A DNA stretch of 64,000 nucleotides from PALSA-1004 sp963829085 (GCA_963829085.1 CAWHHJ010000012.1:62001-126000); one strand, 5' to 3'. Shown: positions 1-9,084, counted from the stretch's first letter. The notes: generated by a model from the letters alone, not told the origin. Numbers and translations are program-made.

Positions 1-973
1 TGCAACAGCACCGTCGAGCTGCCGCCCGCCATGGTTCGAGACGATGATGCCGTCAACGCCGCTTTCACGCGCGATACGTGCATCTTCTTTGGCAAGCACA
101 CCTTTGAGCACCAGCTTGCCTTTCCATAAGCGCCGCATGAGTTCCACATGTGCCCATGAGAGCTGATCGCGCTGCCCGCGGTCGCGCTGTCCGGTCCTCG
201 TAATCAGCGGAACCCGCGGCCCCATGTTCTCGAAATGCGGCATGCCATGCAGGGACAGCGTGCGCAGAAACATACCGCAGAGCCAGCGTGGATGCAGCAC
301 GCTGTCCCATGCGAGCCGGGGGGTCGGCCGCAGCGGCCGATTGAACCCGCTGCGCACATTGTTCTCGCGGTTGGCGCCGACCGGAACATCCACAGTGAGT
401 ACCGAGTGTTTCGAAACCGGCGCGCGCGACGCGCTCGACGAGTTGCGTGATTGCATCCGTCTCGCCCGGTAAATATGCCTGGAACCATGCGGTGCGTCCC
501 GCGCTCGCCACATCTTCCAGTGTATTGAGGGAAGCTCCGCTCATAATCATCGGGATGTTGGCCGCTGCGGCGACGCGTGCAAGCAGAACGTCGCCGCGAT
601 ACGCGGCCATCGAGCTGCCACCCATAGGCGCGATGCCGAATGGCACGTCATAGTTGCGCCCGAGCAGCGTGGTTTTGTGCGTGCGCTCCGATACATTCAC
701 GAGGACACGGGGTACAAACGAAAGATCATCGAATGCGGCACGATTCGCGCGCAGCGACGCATTGGTTTCCGTGCCGCCCGACACGTAGCCGTACATGGGC
801 CGCGGAAGGTAACGGCGCGCGGGCTCTTCGAAATCTTCAAGCGCCAATATCATGCGAAGATTGCGCGGCAAGGTTTTGTCGACCTCGGCGCGCGCGCCGC
901 TGTGGCGTGGCGATGCGGACGCCGCCGGAGCATCGGGTGCCATGGTATTCATTCTGCTGTCTGGGTTACTCAC
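1..973 (-). pseudogene. FMN-dependent alpha-hydroxy-acid oxidase/dehydrogenase (LldD-like), frameshifted and cut by the window edge
   Basis: The product would oxidise a 2-hydroxy acid such as lactate or mandelate to the 2-oxo acid using FMN. The N-terminal half reads P-R-P-M-Y-G-Y-V-S-G-G-T-E, then F-V-P-R-V-L-V-N-V, then G-I-A-P-M-G, all typical of the family barrel. After F-E-T-L near position 402 the frame is lost; removing one base of the CC at 402-403 restores L-T-V-D-V-P-V-G-A-N-R-E. The restored frame runs open to base 1 and includes G-I-I-V-S-N-H-G-G-R-Q-L-D, the block with the active-site His and the substrate-binding Arg. The start is a GTG at 973, with an ATG seven codons later as alternative. 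The C-terminal part lies outside the window. Either one base is a sequencing error or the gene is freshly inactivated. Confidence 0.85.
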
Positions 974-1163
974 GCGCGATGTTCCTCCGGTAATTGTGTG
1001 CGTGCTGCAGACATAATGATGACACAGACGCGCATGAGAAAAGCGCTCGACATCATCGTGGCAGCGAACGACGACTAGGAGAAGACTGCTAAGCTATACA
1101 GGCTGCGAGCGACTTGTAGGAGTGCGCGACGCGATGATCAAAAACAATTCTGGAGGACGCCTG

Positions 1164-2138
1164 ATGCACAACGCTGGAATCCTGCTTACAGTCGCAATCG
1201 CGGCGCCGTCATGTCTGATCATCGGACCTGCAACGGCGCAAAACTACCCGACGAAGCCCATTCGCTTCATAGTGCCGACGACCACCGGTGGCGGATCGGA
1301 TCTAATTGCGCGCGCCTTGGGAAACAAGTATTCGCAGGCATGGGGACAGCAGGTCGTGGTGGACAATCGTCCAGGCGCAGGAATGACGATCGGCATAGAC
1401 CTTGTCGCCAAGGCGCCGCCTGATGGTCACACTATGATCATCGTAAATCCTTCTCATGCTATCAACGCGACGCTGATGGCTAAGCTGCCCTACGATGCGG
1501 TACGCGATTTTGCGGCGATTACCGTTATTGCGACGCAGGCATATGCGGTGGTCGTGGCGCCGACACTACCCGTGAAGAATATCCGCGAGCTCGTTGCACT
1601 TGCTAAAGCGAAGCCCCGCGAGCTGAGTTATGCGTCCTCCGGTCCGGGTTCGGCCTCGCATCTCGCGACCGAGATGTTCAGCAGCATGACGGGCGTCCAG
1701 ATGATTCATGTCCCGTACAAAGGAACGGGACCGGTCATTCCGGATCTCATCAGCGGGCGTGTGCAGCTCTATATCAATCCACTGCTTGCGATGGCAGGCG
1801 CCGTCGAGTCCGGTCGCGTGCGCGTCATAGCCGTGACTTCGTCGAAGCGGGTAACCTCGCTGCCGGATGTGCCTACCGTGGCCGAAGCCGGCGTGCCGGG
1901 TTACGAAGCGATCGCGTGGTACATGCTGCTCGTGCCGGGCAAGACGCCAGCGGCAATCGTCAATAAGCTCAATAGCGAGACGGTGCAGGCGCTAAAAGAC
2001 AAAGATATGGTGGACATGCTGAGTCGCGCAGGTACCGAGCCGCTCGGCAATTCGCCGCGAGAGGCGATGGAATTTCTGAAGACGGAAATTGCACGCTGGG
2101 GCAAAGTCGTCAAGCAGGCGGGTGTGAAGATCGAGTAA
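1164..2138 (+). CDS. TTT substrate-binding protein (TctC/Bug family)
   Basis: Periplasmic solute receptor of the tripartite tricarboxylate transporter type, 324 residues. The ATG at 1164 is preferred to one 14 codons upstream because GGAGGA sits at 1152-1157 and because it directly starts the signal peptide (about 26 residues, ending P-A-T-A-Q). The mature protein opens N-Y-P-T-K-P-I-R-F-I-V-P and has the first ligand loop as T-T-T-G-G-G-S-D. The second loop, V-V-V-D-N-R-P-G-A-G, is followed by A-K-A-P-P-D-G-H-T, and the domain-crossing strand is I-H-V-P-Y-K-G-T-G-P. It is divergent from the broken oxidase and convergent with the next Bug gene. The ligand cannot be predicted, and no transporter membrane gene is nearby. 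Confidence 0.93.
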   Translation: MHNAGILLTVAIAAPSCLIIGPATAQNYPTKPIRFIVPTTTGGGSDLIARALGNKYSQAWGQQVVVDNRPGAGMTIGIDLVAKAPPDGHTMIIVNPSHAINATLMAKLPYDAVRDFAAITVIATQAYAVVVAPTLPVKNIRELVALAKAKPRELSYASSGPGSASHLATEMFSSMTGVQMIHVPYKGTGPVIPDLISGRVQLYINPLLAMAGAVESGRVRVIAVTSSKRVTSLPDVPTVAEAGVPGYEAIAWYMLLVPGKTPAAIVNKLNSETVQALKDKDMVDMLSRAGTEPLGNSPREAMEFLKTEIARWGKVVKQAGVKIE

Positions 2139-2194
2139 TCAGCGATCGAGTCAGATCACCGTTTCAGAATCACGCTATCTCCCGACACGAGCAG

Positions 2195-3157
2195 TCACTC
2201 TACGCGGGCCCCCGAATACTTGATGACCTTGGCCCACTTTTCGATTTCGTTTTTAAGATATGCACCCAGTTCCTGCGGCGTGCTGCCGATGGGAATCGAT
2301 GCATCGCGCACCATGCGCGAAGTAAAGTCCGGCCCCTGCACGATCCTGACTGCTTCGCCGTTTATGCGCGTAACGATCGCGTCCGGAGTGCCAGCCGGCA
2401 TCAGGATGCCGTACCACTGTGATGTATCGAAACCGGGCACGCCGGATTCAGCCACGGTCGCAAGGTCGGGGACAGCAGCGGAGCGCTGAATGCTTGTGAT
2501 CGCGAGCGCGCGCAGTCTTCCGGTCTTGGCATGAGGCAGTATCGCGATGGTGGGCGCGAAGATCACCGGCGCTTCGCCGCTCAGGGTGCCGATCACTGCC
2601 GGGCCGGTGCCGTTGTACGGGATCTGCACGAGATCGACATTGGCCATCGTCTTGAACAGTTCCGCGTCGAGGTGCATGGTGGTGCCGATGCCGCCCGCGT
2701 AATTGATTTTTCCGGGAGCGCTTTTAGCAAGCGTTATAAATTCCTTGATGGATTTCGCCGGCAGCGACGGATGCACGGCAACGATGCCCGGAGTCTTCGC
2801 AAGCAAGATGACCGGCGTGAAATCCTTGATCAGGTCGAAGGGCAGCTTGCCGTAGAGGCTGACGGCCGCCGCGAGGTTCGTCGACGTCAGCACCATCGTG
2901 TAGCCATCGGGCGCCGTCTTCGCAGCCATGTCAGTGCCGATGCTGCCGCCGGCGCCACCGCGGTTATCGACGACGACCTGCTGCCCGAGGCGCTCGCCGA
3001 GCGGAACGGCAACGAGGCGCGCAACGAGATCGGCACCGCCGCCGGCTGTGAACGGGACGATGAAACGAATCGGCTTCACCGGATACTGTTGTGCGCAAGA
3101 CGCTTGCGCCATGAGCGCCAGACAAATGGCGTATCCACACAACAAGAACACTTTCAT
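2195..3157 (-). CDS. TctC/Bug substrate-binding protein of selenoprotein module 1
   Basis: Solute receptor of 320 residues, with a signal peptide of about 22 residues ending A-S-C-A before Q-Q-Y-P-V-K-P-I-R-F. Its ligand loops read P-F-T-A-G-G-G-A-D and V-V-D-N-R-G-G-A-G-G-S-I-G. The inter-domain strand is the variant I-P-Y-N-G-T-G-P-A-V-I rather than the usual P-Y-K-G. Its ATG overlaps the stop of the upstream partner gene in an ATGA (3154-3157), so it is translationally coupled to the UGSC module. This suggests that the bound compound feeds, or is produced by, that module. The ligand is unknown. Confidence 0.93.
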   Translation of the reverse strand: MKVFLLCGYAICLALMAQASCAQQYPVKPIRFIVPFTAGGGADLVARLVAVPLGERLGQQVVVDNRGGAGGSIGTDMAAKTAPDGYTMVLTSTNLAAAVSLYGKLPFDLIKDFTPVILLAKTPGIVAVHPSLPAKSIKEFITLAKSAPGKINYAGGIGTTMHLDAELFKTMANVDLVQIPYNGTGPAVIGTLSGEAPVIFAPTIAILPHAKTGRLRALAITSIQRSAAVPDLATVAESGVPGFDTSQWYGILMPAGTPDAIVTRINGEAVRIVQGPDFTSRMVRDASIPIGSTPQELGAYLKNEIEKWAKVIKYSGARVE

Positions 3158-4236
3158 CTCGTGATGTGCGGCTCTTCGATGAGAATCGTCGGACTTCTGC
3201 CCGCCGTCTTCGACGATCCGAAACCCGGCATCACCATCGACAGGGCGCCGATGGCGCTGCCGGCGCAGATCAGCATGAGGTCGTTCGGCGTATCCATTGC
3301 GTAGTGCAAGGTCGTTTCATCGGCCGGGGTGATATCACCGTCGAGGCGTCCGGCGCGCTTCAGGGCCGCGATACTGCGCCCGGTATTGGCTACGATGAAC
3401 TCGCGAATTTTCTGTTTGCTCCAGCCGCTCGCACGCAGGAGTTCCGCATGCTCGCCGCTGAGAACGACAGCGCCCGGCGTTTGACCGAGGATCGCGATCG
3501 AGCCGAGAAAGGAGAGCGCGTCAGCGATGGCGACCAGGAACTGCTCGTGGCTGCCGTAATTCCACACCTGGATCATGGTGCTCGCCGCAACGAGCGTTAC
3601 AGTGCTGTCATTGCGCTTGAAACCACGTTCGATGTGCCATGGCTCCCACGGGTGGTTCTCTTCATTCTCCGCGATGCAGCAGGTGAACTTTCCCGGCGTT
3701 CCCATCGTTGCCCGATCTGAAACACCCGGGCGGTACTTGAGACAATTGAGCAGCACGAGCCGCAAGGCGCGCCCAATGGTTGCGTTGGCGCGCACGCCCG
3801 GACCGAATACATTATTGGTTGCATTGATACCGAGTCTTGCAGCGATCGGGCCGTTTACTACGATGGCAATCGTCGGGCCTGCGAGTGCTGATGCAGCGTG
3901 ATGCAGTCCGAACTCGGGCGCAGCCAATGCTTTGACGGCGGCAACCACCACCGGCATGTATTCCGGTCTGCAGCCGGCCATGACGGCGTTCGCCGCGACT
4001 TTCTCGGCTGTGACCGCAACCTTGCGTGAAGGCATTTCCGCGACAACTTGATCCGCCTCGAGCGCGGCTGCCGCTAGCATGCCTTGCACGAGTGACCGTG
4101 ACGGCGGAACGACAGGCAGTCCATCTGTCCATCCGCGAGCGAAGCACAACTCAATCTGCTCCGATACGTTAATCGGCGCAGATGCCTCAGCCGCCGGTTC
4201 AGATGTATCGAGACTGGAAGGTTGTGCTCTCGTCAA
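3154..4236 (-). CDS. Conserved UGSC-partner protein, copy 1 (family not recognised)
   Basis: I do not recognise a named family. The protein is clearly homologous to the product at 35606-36691. Shared blocks are G-W-T-D-G-L-P-V-x-P-P, A-G-C-x-P-x-Y-x-P-V-V, F-G-P followed by R-A-N-A-T-I-G-R-A-x-R-L, T-M-G-x-P, C-I-x-E-x-E-E/R and D-S-x-V-T. The dense Asp/Cys/Arg/Glu conservation suggests an enzyme rather than a structural protein. No signal peptide or membrane segment is evident, so it is probably cytoplasmic. The frame is open to a TTG at 4317, but that would overlap the selenoprotein end by 47 bases; a TTG at 4236 is a more likely start, though it has no strong ribosome site. The gene lies just downstream of the selenoprotein and overlaps the Bug gene by ATGA. 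It may work with the selenoprotein as a two-subunit reductase or lyase (inference). Confidence 0.75.
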   Translation of the reverse strand: MTRAQPSSLDTSEPAAEASAPINVSEQIELCFARGWTDGLPVVPPSRSLVQGMLAAAALEADQVVAEMPSRKVAVTAEKVAANAVMAGCRPEYMPVVVAAVKALAAPEFGLHHAASALAGPTIAIVVNGPIAARLGINATNNVFGPGVRANATIGRALRLVLLNCLKYRPGVSDRATMGTPGKFTCCIAENEENHPWEPWHIERGFKRNDSTVTLVAASTMIQVWNYGSHEQFLVAIADALSFLGSIAILGQTPGAVVLSGEHAELLRASGWSKQKIREFIVANTGRSIAALKRAGRLDGDITPADETTLHYAMDTPNDLMLICAGSAIGALSMVMPGFGSSKTAGRSPTILIEEPHITR

Positions 4237-4270
4237 CGTAATGACCAGGCCAAATCGGACAGAGAGTGTT

Positions 4271-4801
4271 TCAGCGCGGCTGTCCCTGATGCAGCAAGTT
4301 GAGGATGTGCTCGACAAGCGCGGTGGCTCGCTCGTCCACCTGTGCTTCGCTCAAGCTTGCGAGCGGATGCGGCATCATGACAAATCGAAAATCGGGCACG
4401 CCCCATAATTGCGCCATTTCGCGTGCGGTGGAATCGAAAGCATCGGTCAGCACCGGTATCGCGGGAATGCCGGCTTTCTCAAGCATGACGGCGTCGAGCA
4501 GACTGCCCGACGAGCACGCGCCTCAGTCGCCGACCCCTGCAACCGCGAAATCGACTTTACCTTTGAGCTGCGCTATCTGTGCCGATTGGAGCGGAGCGCG
4601 CTGCGGCTTATGCACGAGTACTTCCATCGTGATGCCGTGCGCCGTTTTTAGCTTCTCGCTCACTTTGAGTAGAACCGCTGCGGAATTTTTCTTGGTATTT
4701 TCGATCAGGCCAAGGCGCAAGCCTCTAAGGTTCGCGGGCCGCGGCGCGTAATCAATAGTCTCGCGCGCAGTTTCGATGGTCGGATCGACGAGGTCCAGCA
4801 T
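4271..4801 (-). CDS. UGSC-family selenoprotein, copy 1, with in-frame UGA as selenocysteine (residue 93)
   Basis: A frame of 92 codons from ATG 4801 (GGGGAG about nine bases upstream) reaches a TGA at 4523-4525. It continues in the same frame for 83 more codons to a TGA stop at 4271, giving 176 residues. The TGA falls at the hallmark of the UGSC (seleno)protein family: G-V-G-D-U-G-A-C-S-S-G-S, then G-I-P-A-I-P-V-L. The second copy (35062-35592) has TGA at the equivalent place, so a point mutation is unlikely. The layout U-x-x-C followed by an I-P strand resembles, from memory, the Sec region of GrdB-type subunits of glycine/betaine reductases. A stable hairpin follows the TGA (4492-4512). The first half is Lys-rich, with R-L-G-L-I-E-N-T-K-K-N. 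Substrate unknown; the gene sits between an esterase gene and the partner gene. Automatic callers would truncate or miss it. Confidence 0.85.
4492..4512 (-). promoter_or_regulatory. Bacterial SECIS-like hairpin after the UGA codon of selenoprotein copy 1
   Basis: On the minus strand CGUCGGGCA, GUC and UGCUCGACG form nine consecutive pairs (one G-U) closed by a three-base loop that begins with G. The loop starts 19 bases after the UGA at 4523-4525. Spacing, stem length and a G in the first two loop positions all match the general rule for bacterial SECIS elements recognised by SelB. The hairpin lies within the coding region, as bacterial elements do. Confidence 0.65.
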
Positions 4802-4841
4802 GCGATGTGCTCCCCAGGCCAGTTATCGTGGTGATTATCGC

Positions 4842-5837
4842 TCAGCCCGCGCGACGGCCGGCTGCGATATTGCGGGCAATGAATTGTTTGACCATCGCAT
4901 GCGCCCGATCGGTCTGCGGTCCCGGCTTGGCGATCCATTCGTGCTCGCAGCCTTCGAACACATGCAGCTCACAGTCGCCGCCGGCCGCTTTGTAAGTCGC
5001 GGCGAACTTTTCCTGTACGGCAGGCAGGACGTTGTCGTCGAGCGCACCTTGCATTATCAGCAGCGGCAGAAGCGTTACCGATTCCCGGCGCTCGAGCATC
5101 TGCTGTGGGTTCGCTTCGTAGATCGTTTCCCATGGATTGAAGTACGTGCGCGTGCTCTTCATCATGCCTTGCCGCTTCATCTTCTCAGCCTGCTGAAAGC
5201 GCGCGTAAGGGTCGCTGATGGGCGAACGGGTAGCAATGTACGCGACCGTAGCGTCGAGGTTGGTCGCGGCCGGCAATGCAATCGCGTTGTAGCGCGGATC
5301 GCGCGGACGGAGGGCAAGCAGTTCTGCGACGTGTCCGCCGGTTGAGCTACCGAGCACGCCGACACTCATCGGATCGGCGTTCCAGTCGGCGGCCTTCGAT
5401 TTGAGCCAGCGTATGCCATAGCTCGCGTCCTGAACCGACGCAGGATAGGGGGCTTCAGGCGCCAACGTCATATCGATGGCTACAACGACAACGCCGCTTG
5501 CCGCAATTGCGCGGTCCATCGGTTCATTGGCGAAGCGGTCTTTGTTGTTCCAGGCGCCGCCATGGAGATCGAGTAGAGCGGGAAAAGGCCCTGCGCCCTG
5601 TGGCGCATAAATTCGTGCGAGCAGCACACGGCCGGCCGAGCTGCGCCGGTATTCCGTTTCGCTCACTTTGATTTCAAAGGCTGCGCCGGGGTTGTAAACG
5701 GTCTTACTCCGCGAGCCTTGCGCCGGCGCTTGAGTTGCACAGCCGCCGTTGAATAAGGCAGCGGCGGGTATCGCGGCCGTCCCTAATGCGGTCACTTGCT
5801 TAAGGAACGCGCGACGTCCCTGCGGTTGATTCGGCAT
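4842..5837 (-). CDS. Alpha/beta hydrolase, esterase/carbohydrate-esterase-like, exported by Tat
   Basis: Secreted serine hydrolase of 331 residues. A Tat-type signal (R-R-A-F-L-K near residue 8) is followed by a hydrophobic stretch ending near Cys33. The oxyanion H-G-G-A-W is near residue 95, the nucleophile elbow is G-S-S-T-G-G near 164, an acid follows in G-A-L-D-D-N and the catalytic His in G-C-E-H-E-W. This is the hormone-sensitive-lipase/BD-FAE arrangement that removes acyl groups from small esters. GGAGGAG precedes the ATG at 5837. It ends 40 bases before the selenoprotein start on the same strand, so it may be the first gene of that operon and supply its substrate from an ester (inference). 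Confidence 0.88.
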   Translation of the reverse strand: MPNQPQGRRAFLKQVTALGTAAIPAAALFNGGCATQAPAQGSRSKTVYNPGAAFEIKVSETEYRRSSAGRVLLARIYAPQGAGPFPALLDLHGGAWNNKDRFANEPMDRAIAASGVVVVAIDMTLAPEAPYPASVQDASYGIRWLKSKAADWNADPMSVGVLGSSTGGHVAELLALRPRDPRYNAIALPAATNLDATVAYIATRSPISDPYARFQQAEKMKRQGMMKSTRTYFNPWETIYEANPQQMLERRESVTLLPLLIMQGALDDNVLPAVQEKFAATYKAAGGDCELHVFEGCEHEWIAKPGPQTDRAHAMVKQFIARNIAAGRRAG

Positions 5838-5920
5838 GCACTCCTCCGTCCAGCATCGAATGCGAGGACTTTACGCCGGCTGGCATTTTTCAGCCAGCTT
5901 CAACGAGCAGGCGCTTGCGG

Positions 5921-6874
5921 TCAGGTTTTTTCTTTGCGGCTCTCGGCCTTCGTCGTGGTGCCTTTCGGCTGCTTGCTGCGCACAACGGCTGGCTTGAGCT
6001 TCGCTACACTGTCAAGAATCTTTCGATACTCCGCGGCGGACAGCACTCGCGCCTGGCCATCTGCCCGCGCGAGCCGGTTTTCCTGAATCATGTTTTCGAC
6101 GTCCGCCGGCGCGGCTACCGGCCGGATTGCTTCGCCCCACGTTGCCTTGGGCTTTGCCGCCGCATCATTGTATTCGTCGGTGGGCGCGACCATTTTCGCG
6201 ATGTCCGGATGTTCATAGCGCATCGCCCAGGTCAGCGCATTCTCGCCCAGGCCGTTTTTAATATTGCGGTCGGCGCCTGCATCGAGCAGCATTTTGACCA
6301 TCGAGTCCCTGCCTTCATGGGCGGCCATCATCAACGGTGTCGCGCCATTGTTCGATCTCGCGTTGACGTCAGCGCCTTTCTGGATGAGAAACTTGGCAAT
6401 GAGATCGTGTCCTGCAAAAGCGGCGTAATGCAGGGCGCTCCATTCGTACGGGTCGCCGTCCACGCTTGCGCCGCGATCCAGCAGCCACGATACAGCAGGG
6501 AGATGGCCGGTCCATGCGGCATGCATCAGAGCCTGCTCTTTAAAGCCGTTGATGCGGTTGATATCGGCGCCGTGTTTAACGAAGAGCGACATCATCGCAA
6601 TATTTCCATCCCATGCGGCGATCATGAGTCCAGTGCCGCCGCGGTCGCCTTCGAAGTTCGGGTCCAGGCCGGACTGCAGCCAGCCTGCGACCGTGTCGGT
6701 GTCGCCCTGCTCGACACGTATCGAAAACGTCGTCGGGTCGGGTGGCGATGCGGCTTTGGCTGCCGGGAACGGAACGGTGTACCAAGCGACAGTGATCAGT
6801 GCCAGGATAGTGAGCGCCGCTGTCCATCGCCGTAGCTCGATTGATACTGTCAGTGCACGTTTATCATGTCGCAT
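5921..6874 (-). CDS. Exported ankyrin-repeat protein
   Basis: A 317-residue protein with an N-terminal hydrophobic segment (about residues 17-37, ending A-A-K-A-A) that acts as signal or anchor. About five ankyrin repeats follow between residues 48 and 215, with repeat cores such as T-G-L-M-I-A-A-W-D-G-N, S-A-L-H-Y-A-A-F-A-G-H and T-P-L-M-M-A-A-H-E-G-R. The tail is basic and rich in K, T and P. Ankyrin repeats bind other proteins, and the partner is not known. GAGG lies eight bases before the ATG. It is on the same strand as the hydrolase but 83 bases upstream, so operon membership is uncertain. Confidence 0.88.
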   Translation of the reverse strand: MRHDKRALTVSIELRRWTAALTILALITVAWYTVPFPAAKAASPPDPTTFSIRVEQGDTDTVAGWLQSGLDPNFEGDRGGTGLMIAAWDGNIAMMSLFVKHGADINRINGFKEQALMHAAWTGHLPAVSWLLDRGASVDGDPYEWSALHYAAFAGHDLIAKFLIQKGADVNARSNNGATPLMMAAHEGRDSMVKMLLDAGADRNIKNGLGENALTWAMRYEHPDIAKMVAPTDEYNDAAAKPKATWGEAIRPVAAPADVENMIQENRLARADGQARVLSAAEYRKILDSVAKLKPAVVRSKQPKGTTTKAESRKEKT

Positions 6875-7043
6875 GATTACCTCGTTGGCTATTGAACGCT
6901 GCCCGTCTATTCATACATTGGACCGCGGATCGGGTTATTGTGTCGCGGCTTCGTTCCTCATTCAAGTGTTGCATGCAAAAATGGTCGCCGCGTCAGCAGC
7001 GGCCTACAGCTCACAGGTTGCAAGCGCATAATCAGCGATTGCA

Positions 7044-8016
7044 CTAATCGGCGCCGATGCCGGTTTGTTTGATCAGCTTGGACCAGCGAGCCGCTTCGGT
7101 CTCGATCAACGTCCGGAAGTCATCAGGCGTGTTCGTCACCGGATCAAGCAGCAAAGAAACGAAGCGGTCTCTGACTGTCTGAGTTTGCACACTTTTGGCG
7201 ATGTCTTGATGCAATCTGTCGACGATAGCAGGCGGCGTGCCGGCCGGTACGAGTATGCCGAACCAGTTGAGCACGATAAAGTCTTTTACGCCGCTCTCGT
7301 CGAACGTGGGCACATCAGGAACAACGCTTGATCGCTTCGCGGCAGCGACGCTGAGCGCGCGTAACTTCCCGCCCTTCACCATCGGCGCTGATACGGCAGA
7401 TGCGACGAAGACACTTGTGATCTGCCCGGCCACTGTATCGGATACTGACAGACCGCCGCCTTTGTACGGCACATGAACAATCTGGGCTCCGGTGCGCAGC
7501 TTGAAAAGCTCACCGGTCAAATGGCCGAGGCTGCCGACACCGCCGGATCCGAAACTCAGTTTGTTCGGTTCCTTGCGGGCGAGCGCAATCATTTCCTTCA
7601 CTGACCGGGCCGGCACCGATGGATGAACACACCACATTACCGGTGTCGTCGCTACCAGCGATATCGGCGCGAAGTCCTTAATAGGATCTGTACGCCGCCT
7701 TGCGATAAACAAACGGGTTGGAGGAATGGGAAGCATCCGCCAACAGTAATGTGTAGCCGTCGGCGGGCGACCGCACGGCGAGCTCGGTGCCGATCAAGCC
7801 CGCGGCGCCGGCGCGATTATCGACGATAACGTTGCGTCCAAGCAGTTCTGAGAGCCGCTGCCCGATAATCCGGCCGGTCGTATCGGAACCGCCACCCGCA
7901 GCGAATGGAACAATCATGCGAACCGGCTTGTCGGGATACGTCTGCGCGATCGCATCGACAGTCAGCAACATCAGCGCTGTTACTGTTACAAGCCGCTTCG
8001 TCGTTACGCGCTGCAA
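7044..8016 (-). pseudogene. TctC/Bug substrate-binding protein, frameshifted
   Basis: The first part, from a TTG at 8016 with GGGAG upstream, encodes a signal peptide (T-V-D-A-I-A-Q), I-V-P-F-A-A-G-G-G-S-D and I-V-D-N-R-A-G-A-A-G. It goes out of frame after F-V-Y-R-K-A-A-Y near 7690. One extra base there separates it from D-P-I-K-D-F-A-P-I-S-L in another frame, which continues through V-P-Y-K-G-G-G-L-S to the stop at 7044. Without the extra base the protein would be full length, about 323 residues. It is the last gene of the long minus-strand run that starts with hyuA. A sequencing error is as likely as true inactivation. Confidence 0.85.
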
Positions 8017-8047
8017 GCCGCTCCCCGCGTCAGTCTGTTATAACAAA

Positions 8048-9034
8048 TCACAAGTCGGCCTTCGCGCCGGAATCCTTGACGGCCTTTCCCCACTTCGCGA
8101 TTTCGGCTTTGATAAATGCTGCGAACTCGTCGGGCGTGAGGTCGCCTGCGGGGATCGCCCCATCTTTCGTCAGACGTTCAGGCAGATCCGGCGTTTTGAC
8201 GACCTTTGCCAGGTCTGAATTGATGCGAGCCGTGATGTCGCGTGGCATCTTCGCAGGTCCGATAATGCCGAACCATTCGGTGGCCTCAAATCCGGGCACT
8301 CCGGATTCCGCCATAGTAGGTACGTCCGCCGCGGCAGGCGTGCGTTGCGACGTCGTCACGGCGATGCCGTGCAAGCGGCCACCGCGAACGTACGGAAGCG
8401 AGGGCAGAATTCCCGCAAACGCCAACGGAATCTGGCCGCTCATGACGTCGACAAGTGCGACGCCGCTGCTTTTGTAAGCGATGTGCAACATATCGATTCC
8501 CGCGGCTGCCTTGAACATCTCAGGAACGAGATGAGTCGAATTTCCGGCCCCGGACGAGCCGAAGCTGAGCTGACCGGGCCGGCTTTTTGCGAGCGCGATA
8601 AGCTCACGGAGGTTTCTGACCGGGAGCGCATTATTCACGACCAGCATCAGCGGTGCGCGTGCCGCAACGCCGATCGGCGTGAAATCGGCGATCGTGTCAT
8701 ACGGCAGTTTGGGATAAAGCGAGGCGTTGATCGCGAGCGTCGTGCTTGCCATGAATATCGTATGACCATCCGCCGGCGCCGCAGCGAGAATCTGCATCGC
8801 GACTATGGTGTTCGCGCCCGGCCGGTTATCGACGATGACCTGCTGGCCCCACAACTCCGTCAGTTTCTGCGCGAGCAGGCGGGCCATGATGTCGTTGCCG
8901 CCGCCTGCGGCAAAGCCAGATATGAATCTTACTGTTTTCGCTGGAAAGCCTTGCGCGAATGCCGGCATGGTTGCCGTCATGACTGCCAGCACGACTGCGA
9001 GACATGCGACATCACGCTGACTTGGCTTGCTCAT
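8048..9034 (-). CDS. TctC/Bug substrate-binding protein
   Basis: Intact receptor of 328 residues, with a signal peptide of about 28 residues ending M-P-A-F-A-Q. The first ligand loop is unusual, S-G-F-A-A-G-G-G-N-D instead of the common I-V-P-F start, and the inter-domain strand is I-A-Y-K-S-S-G-V-A-L. The second loop, I-V-D-N-R-P-G-A-N-T, lacks the Gly pair found in most relatives. Together these suggest a ligand different from its neighbours'. It lies 50 bases downstream of the PLP enzyme and 31 bases upstream of the frameshifted Bug gene, all on one strand. Confidence 0.92.
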   Translation of the reverse strand: MSKPSQRDVACLAVVLAVMTATMPAFAQGFPAKTVRFISGFAAGGGNDIMARLLAQKLTELWGQQVIVDNRPGANTIVAMQILAAAPADGHTIFMASTTLAINASLYPKLPYDTIADFTPIGVAARAPLMLVVNNALPVRNLRELIALAKSRPGQLSFGSSGAGNSTHLVPEMFKAAAGIDMLHIAYKSSGVALVDVMSGQIPLAFAGILPSLPYVRGGRLHGIAVTTSQRTPAAADVPTMAESGVPGFEATEWFGIIGPAKMPRDITARINSDLAKVVKTPDLPERLTKDGAIPAGDLTPDEFAAFIKAEIAKWGKAVKDSGAKADL

Positions 9035-9084
9035 TTAACGTAACGACCGGTGCGGATCATCACGCAGATACCATACACATGCGA

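Noticed and set aside
4523..4525. TGA in copy 1 as an ordinary stop or a sequencing error
   Set aside because: The homologous TGA in a second gene at 35311-35313, the U-G-x-C motif and intact coding on both sides make chance very unlikely.
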